A stretch of 64,000 bases of DNA from Pseudomonas monsensis. Its GTDB lineage: Bacteria; Pseudomonadota; Gammaproteobacteria; Pseudomonadales; Pseudomonadaceae. Where the stretch lies: assembly GCF_014268495.2 (NCBI RefSeq), contig NZ_CP077087.1:2979501-3043500 (forward strand), written 5' to 3'. Of the stretch, positions 61,204-64,000 are shown in pieces (the stretch's first letter is position 1; each line of letters starts with the position of its first letter). Made by a program: the position numbers and the translations under genes. A model generated the notes under the pieces. The model had not been told where the DNA came from. It worked only from the letters and a program-made list of their open reading frames with translations, and did no database searches.

Positions 61204-61484
61204 GAATGTGCTCCTCTGTCGTTCATCGTGCGGCAGTCCCGACCCGCTCATCCCCCCTGGCGCTTGCGTTCCTGCTTGCAACGAGCAGACTGGCAAATCG
61301 ACGCAGCCCCGATCAACGATCCGTACTCAACGTGCAATCAAGACCCTGCATCTTGCCGCCGAAGGCGATATTCTGCGCGACGCTCACAGACGCAAATAAA
61401 GACAATAGGCGTGTGCACCCTCCCTCTTATTTCTTGGCCAGCGATCGCCAGGGGAGGGTTGCCCGATGCCAAAGGAGTGTTCGT

Positions 61485-62174
61485 ATGACCGACAAGAAAC
61501 CGGAAACCACGGTCGACCGCGTCTACCAAGGGGTTTACGAGGCGATCTGCAAGCGTTCGTTGCGCCCTGGCATGAAACTGGGCGAGGCCTCACTGGCCGA
61601 GTTATTCAATGTCAGCCGCACGTCGGTGCGCGCCGCGCTCAAGCAACTGGAGGCTGACGGACTGGTTACCACCGAACCGAACAAGGGGGCTTCGGTGTCG
61701 CTGCCCAGCAACGAAGAGATCCGCTCGCTGTTCGAAACCCGGCGCCTGATCGAGATCGGTATCGTCACCGAACTGTGCCGGCGCAAGGACCCCGCCGCGA
61801 TGCAGGACTTGCGCGCGCATCTGCTGCTGGAAGATCAAGCCCACGCCGCCGGCGACCACGAGCGGCTGATTCATCTGCTCGGCGAGTTCCACATCAAACT
61901 GGCGCGCAGCCTGAACAACCCGGTGCTGCTCGACTGGTTCCAGAAACTCATCTCCCGCGCCTCGCTGTACGTCGCCGCGCTGGATGATGACAGTCACGAA
62001 GCCTGCCGCGATGACGAGCACCTGCGCCTGCTCGAGTACATCGAAGCCGGGGATCAGAGCGCGGCGATCGAACTGACTTGCCTGCACCTGAACGGCATCG
62101 AACAGGCCATTCTCGACGTCGCTGCGAAGATGAAAACTGGCTACCATCCGCTCAAACACTTGATCGGCGTATGA
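61485..62174 (+). CDS. GntR-family regulator, FadR/FCD type
   Basis: 229 residues. Winged helix (about 8-75; RPGMKLGEASLAELFNVSRTSVRAAL), then all-helical FCD ligand domain (about 85-215) with RLIEIGIVTELC, FHIKLARSLNN and the metal-site His in a CRDDEHLRLLEYIEAGD helix. AAAGGAG lies 7 bases before ATG; the longer frame upstream has no RBS. No clear target gene adjoins; the next gene is a sensor kinase on the same strand. Confidence 0.9.
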   Translation: MTDKKPETTVDRVYQGVYEAICKRSLRPGMKLGEASLAELFNVSRTSVRAALKQLEADGLVTTEPNKGASVSLPSNEEIRSLFETRRLIEIGIVTELCRRKDPAAMQDLRAHLLLEDQAHAAGDHERLIHLLGEFHIKLARSLNNPVLLDWFQKLISRASLYVAALDDDSHEACRDDEHLRLLEYIEAGDQSAAIELTCLHLNGIEQAILDVAAKMKTGYHPLKHLIGV

Positions 62175-62308
62175 GTTCCGGGCGCTGGGGAAATCGGCTA
62201 TACCTCTTATGAAACCAATACGCCGCAAGATGCTCGAAACAGACGAGCGTCGCGTCGTTTGGTCGTCGTGATTTACCGGACAACCACCACAGGACACCGA
62301 GTCAGTCG

Positions 62309-64000
62309 ATGCAGTTTTTATCCGATAGTCACGGTTGTGACGGCTGGAAAGGCGAAATGGCCGAACGCATTTGCGCGTTCGACTGGAGCCCTACCGAGCT
62401 GGGTCCGCTGGACACCTGGCCTGCCAGTCTGTGCAGCACGGTGCAATTGATGCTGGCGTCGCCTCTGCCGATGGTCATGCTCTGGGGCCACGCCGGCTAC
62501 ATGATCTATAACGACGCCTACTCGAAATTTGCCGGTGGCCGCCATCCGTATCTGCTCGGCTCGCCGGTGGAGCTGGGCTGGCCGGAAGTGGCCGACTTCA
62601 ATCGGCACGTGGTCGATACCTGTCTGGCCGGCGGCACCCTGTCTTACCGCAACAAGGAACTGGTGCTGCTGCGCGACGGGGTGCCCGAAGACGTCTGGAT
62701 GGATCTTTATTACAGCCCTGTGGCCAACGATGACGGGCAACCGGCCGGGGTCATGGCGATGGTGGTGGAAACTACCGAATTCATGCATTCCGAGCGCTTG
62801 CGCCAGGCCGCCGAAGATGCCTACCGCGCCGATAACGAGCGCGTGCGACTGGCGCTGAATGCCGGCGCGCTGTTGGGTTCGTTTGTCTGGGACGTGAAAA
62901 ACAATACGTTGTCGGCGGATGAGCGTTTCGCCCGCACGTTCTCTTATCCGCCGGATCAGGACCTGAGCAATCTGGCCCAGGACATCGCCCAGTCCCGCAT
63001 CCATCCCGATGACATCGCCTGGGTGCACGAGCGCGTCACCCATTCGGTGCGGACCGGCGCGCCGTTCAACGCGGAGTACCGCGTGCGCCGCAGCGATGGC
63101 AGTTATCTGTGGGTCCTGGCCAGTGGCGCGTGCGAGTTCGATGAACACGGTAAAGCACGGCGTTTCCCCGGCGTGTTGATTGACATTCATGAGCGCAAGA
63201 CCGCTGAAGAATCCCTGCTCAAGTTCACCCGCAACCTCGAACAACGCGTGGCCGATGAAGTCGAGGCGCGACTGGCGGCCGAAGAGCAATTGCGCCAGTC
63301 GCAGAAGCTTGAAGCGATTGGCGGGCTCACCGGCGGCGTTGCCCACGACTTCAATAACCTGCTGCAAGTGATCGCTGGCAATCTGCATTTGCTGGCCCGG
63401 CATGAACCGCACAATGCCAATGTCCAGCGCCGGGTCAGCGCCTCGTTGGCGGCGGTCGAGCGTGGCGCCAAACTGTCTTCGCAACTGCTGGCGTTTGCCC
63501 GGCGTCAGCCGTTGTCGCCTGCGGTGTGCAACCCGCAACAGATCTTCGACGGCGTGGGGGAGTTGCTGCAACGGGCGCTGGGCGAAACCATTCAGATCGA
63601 CGTGCAGCTGCCGCAAGCGCCGTGGCACATCAACGTTGATCGCAACCAACTGGAAAATGCCATTCTCAATCTGGCCATCAATGCCCGGGATGCAATGAAA
63701 GGCGAGGGCACCATCGTGCTGAGCGCCTCCAACACCCGTCTGGAGCGCGAGTTTTGTGCCGGTAAAGGCATCCTGCCCGGGGAGTACGTGCGGGTGGCGG
63801 TCAGCGATACCGGTGCGGGCATCCCGGCGCAGATCCTCGAACAAGTCTTCGAACCGTTTTTCACCACCAAGGCCGACGGTCAGGGCACCGGTCTGGGCTT
63901 GAGTATGGTCTTCGGGTTCGTCAAACAAAGCGGCGGCCATGTCGAAATCGACAGCCGCGTCGGTGAAGGCACGCGAGTGCAGTTGTACTTCCCGCGCAGC
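62309..64000 (+). CDS. PAS-domain sensor histidine kinase, cut by the window end
   Basis: At least 564 residues; no stop before the window ends. Two PAS-type domains (about 30-160 with GYMIYNDAYSKFAGGR; about 180-305 with PFNAEYRVRRSDGSYLWV), no membrane helix, so cytosolic sensing. A coiled coil (about 305-335) leads to the HisKA dimer with His346 in VAHDFNNLLQVI. The HATPase domain has NLAINARDAM (N box), DTGAGIP (G1), EPFFTTK (F box) and GTGLGLSMV (G2). The VAHDFNNLL-type H box is common in hybrid kinases, so a receiver domain may follow beyond the window. AGGAC stands 13 bases ahead of the ATG, so the start is not certain. Confidence 0.9.
   Translation, partial: MQFLSDSHGCDGWKGEMAERICAFDWSPTELGPLDTWPASLCSTVQLMLASPLPMVMLWGHAGYMIYNDAYSKFAGGRHPYLLGSPVELGWPEVADFNRHVVDTCLAGGTLSYRNKELVLLRDGVPEDVWMDLYYSPVANDDGQPAGVMAMVVETTEFMHSERLRQAAEDAYRADNERVRLALNAGALLGSFVWDVKNNTLSADERFARTFSYPPDQDLSNLAQDIAQSRIHPDDIAWVHERVTHSVRTGAPFNAEYRVRRSDGSYLWVLASGACEFDEHGKARRFPGVLIDIHERKTAEESLLKFTRNLEQRVADEVEARLAAEEQLRQSQKLEAIGGLTGGVAHDFNNLLQVIAGNLHLLARHEPHNANVQRRVSASLAAVERGAKLSSQLLAFARRQPLSPAVCNPQQIFDGVGELLQRALGETIQIDVQLPQAPWHINVDRNQLENAILNLAINARDAMKGEGTIVLSASNTRLEREFCAGKGILPGEYVRVAVSDTGAGIPAQILEQVFEPFFTTKADGQGTGLGLSMVFGFVKQSGGHVEIDSRVGEGTRVQLYFPRS

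Noticed and set aside
62318..63940. Minus-strand ORF of 540 codons opposite the sensor kinase
   Set aside because: Shadow of the kinase frame, whose conserved motifs are on the plus strand.

Overview
The window comes from a fluorescent-group Pseudomonas. The signs are GC-rich coding bias, many REP/REPIN palindromes of the GTGGGAGC...GCTCCCAC type, the SOS cassette lexA2-imuA-imuB-dnaE2, and a type II secretion cluster with the same gene order and orientation as the Hxc system of P. aeruginosa (U, P, V, T, X, Y, Z, Q, R, S), followed by an alkaline phosphatase L/DING gene and a PdtA-like giant exoprotein. Species cannot be fixed from the sequence alone.

Layout. (1) 1-680: hxcU (cut by the window edge) and a frameshifted hxcP. 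(2) About 0.7-12.9 kb: accessory DNA sits between convergent hxcP and hxcV, which are neighbours in P. aeruginosa. It holds a pertactin-like autotransporter, a DUF6124-type gene with a long leader, a LemA/DUF3137-like pair, a compact peptide-SagB-diiron oxygenase-MFS operon, and an IS3-family element inside a MITE-like repeat. (3) 12.9-22.5 kb: the rest of hxc. The hxcQ-hxcR junction is expanded into a 247-bp tandem array of chimeric mini-ORFs and REPINs. (4) 22.9-38.9 kb: a lapA/DING exoprotein, a group II intron abutting the 3' remnant of a second DING gene, and a TpsA exoprotein of about 4170 residues. No TpsB partner lies in the window. (5) 39-43.7 kb: outer-membrane SphA-like protein, AraC regulator, Dyp peroxidase, Gfo/Idh/MocA oxidoreductase. 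(6) 43.9-51.5 kb: GntR regulator, AprA-like flavoprotein, two-cluster ferredoxin, sulfonate/nitrate-type ABC transporter, HEAT-repeat protein and DUF971 protein, probably one import-plus-redox pathway. (7) 51.6-59.2 kb: eptA-type phosphoethanolamine transferase and the LexA2-controlled mutagenesis operon. (8) 59.3-64 kb: a three-lipoprotein operon (CsgG, DUF4810, DUF799), an FCD-type GntR regulator and a PAS sensor kinase cut by the window end.

Best candidate for an undescribed system: the operon at about 7.6-11.1 kb. A perfect TTGACA promoter element and a strong ribosome-binding site precede a 26-codon peptide gene. A Rho-independent terminator follows immediately, then a SagB-type flavin dehydrogenase, an AurF-like diiron oxygenase with all seven metal ligands, and a Bcr/CflA-type exporter. 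There is no YcaO, radical SAM enzyme or protease. This looks like a minimal peptide-modification or peptide-derived metabolite pathway. The alternative, that the peptide is an attenuation leader, cannot be excluded by reading.

Second theme: repeat-driven remodelling. MITE-like elements with CCCTCACCC...GGGTGAGGG ends carry different internal tandem repeats at three loci, have replaced the 3' ends of two genes and sit inside an ABC operon. REPINs have been lost from two of five copies of a tandem spacer. A group II intron marks the breakpoint of a deletion.
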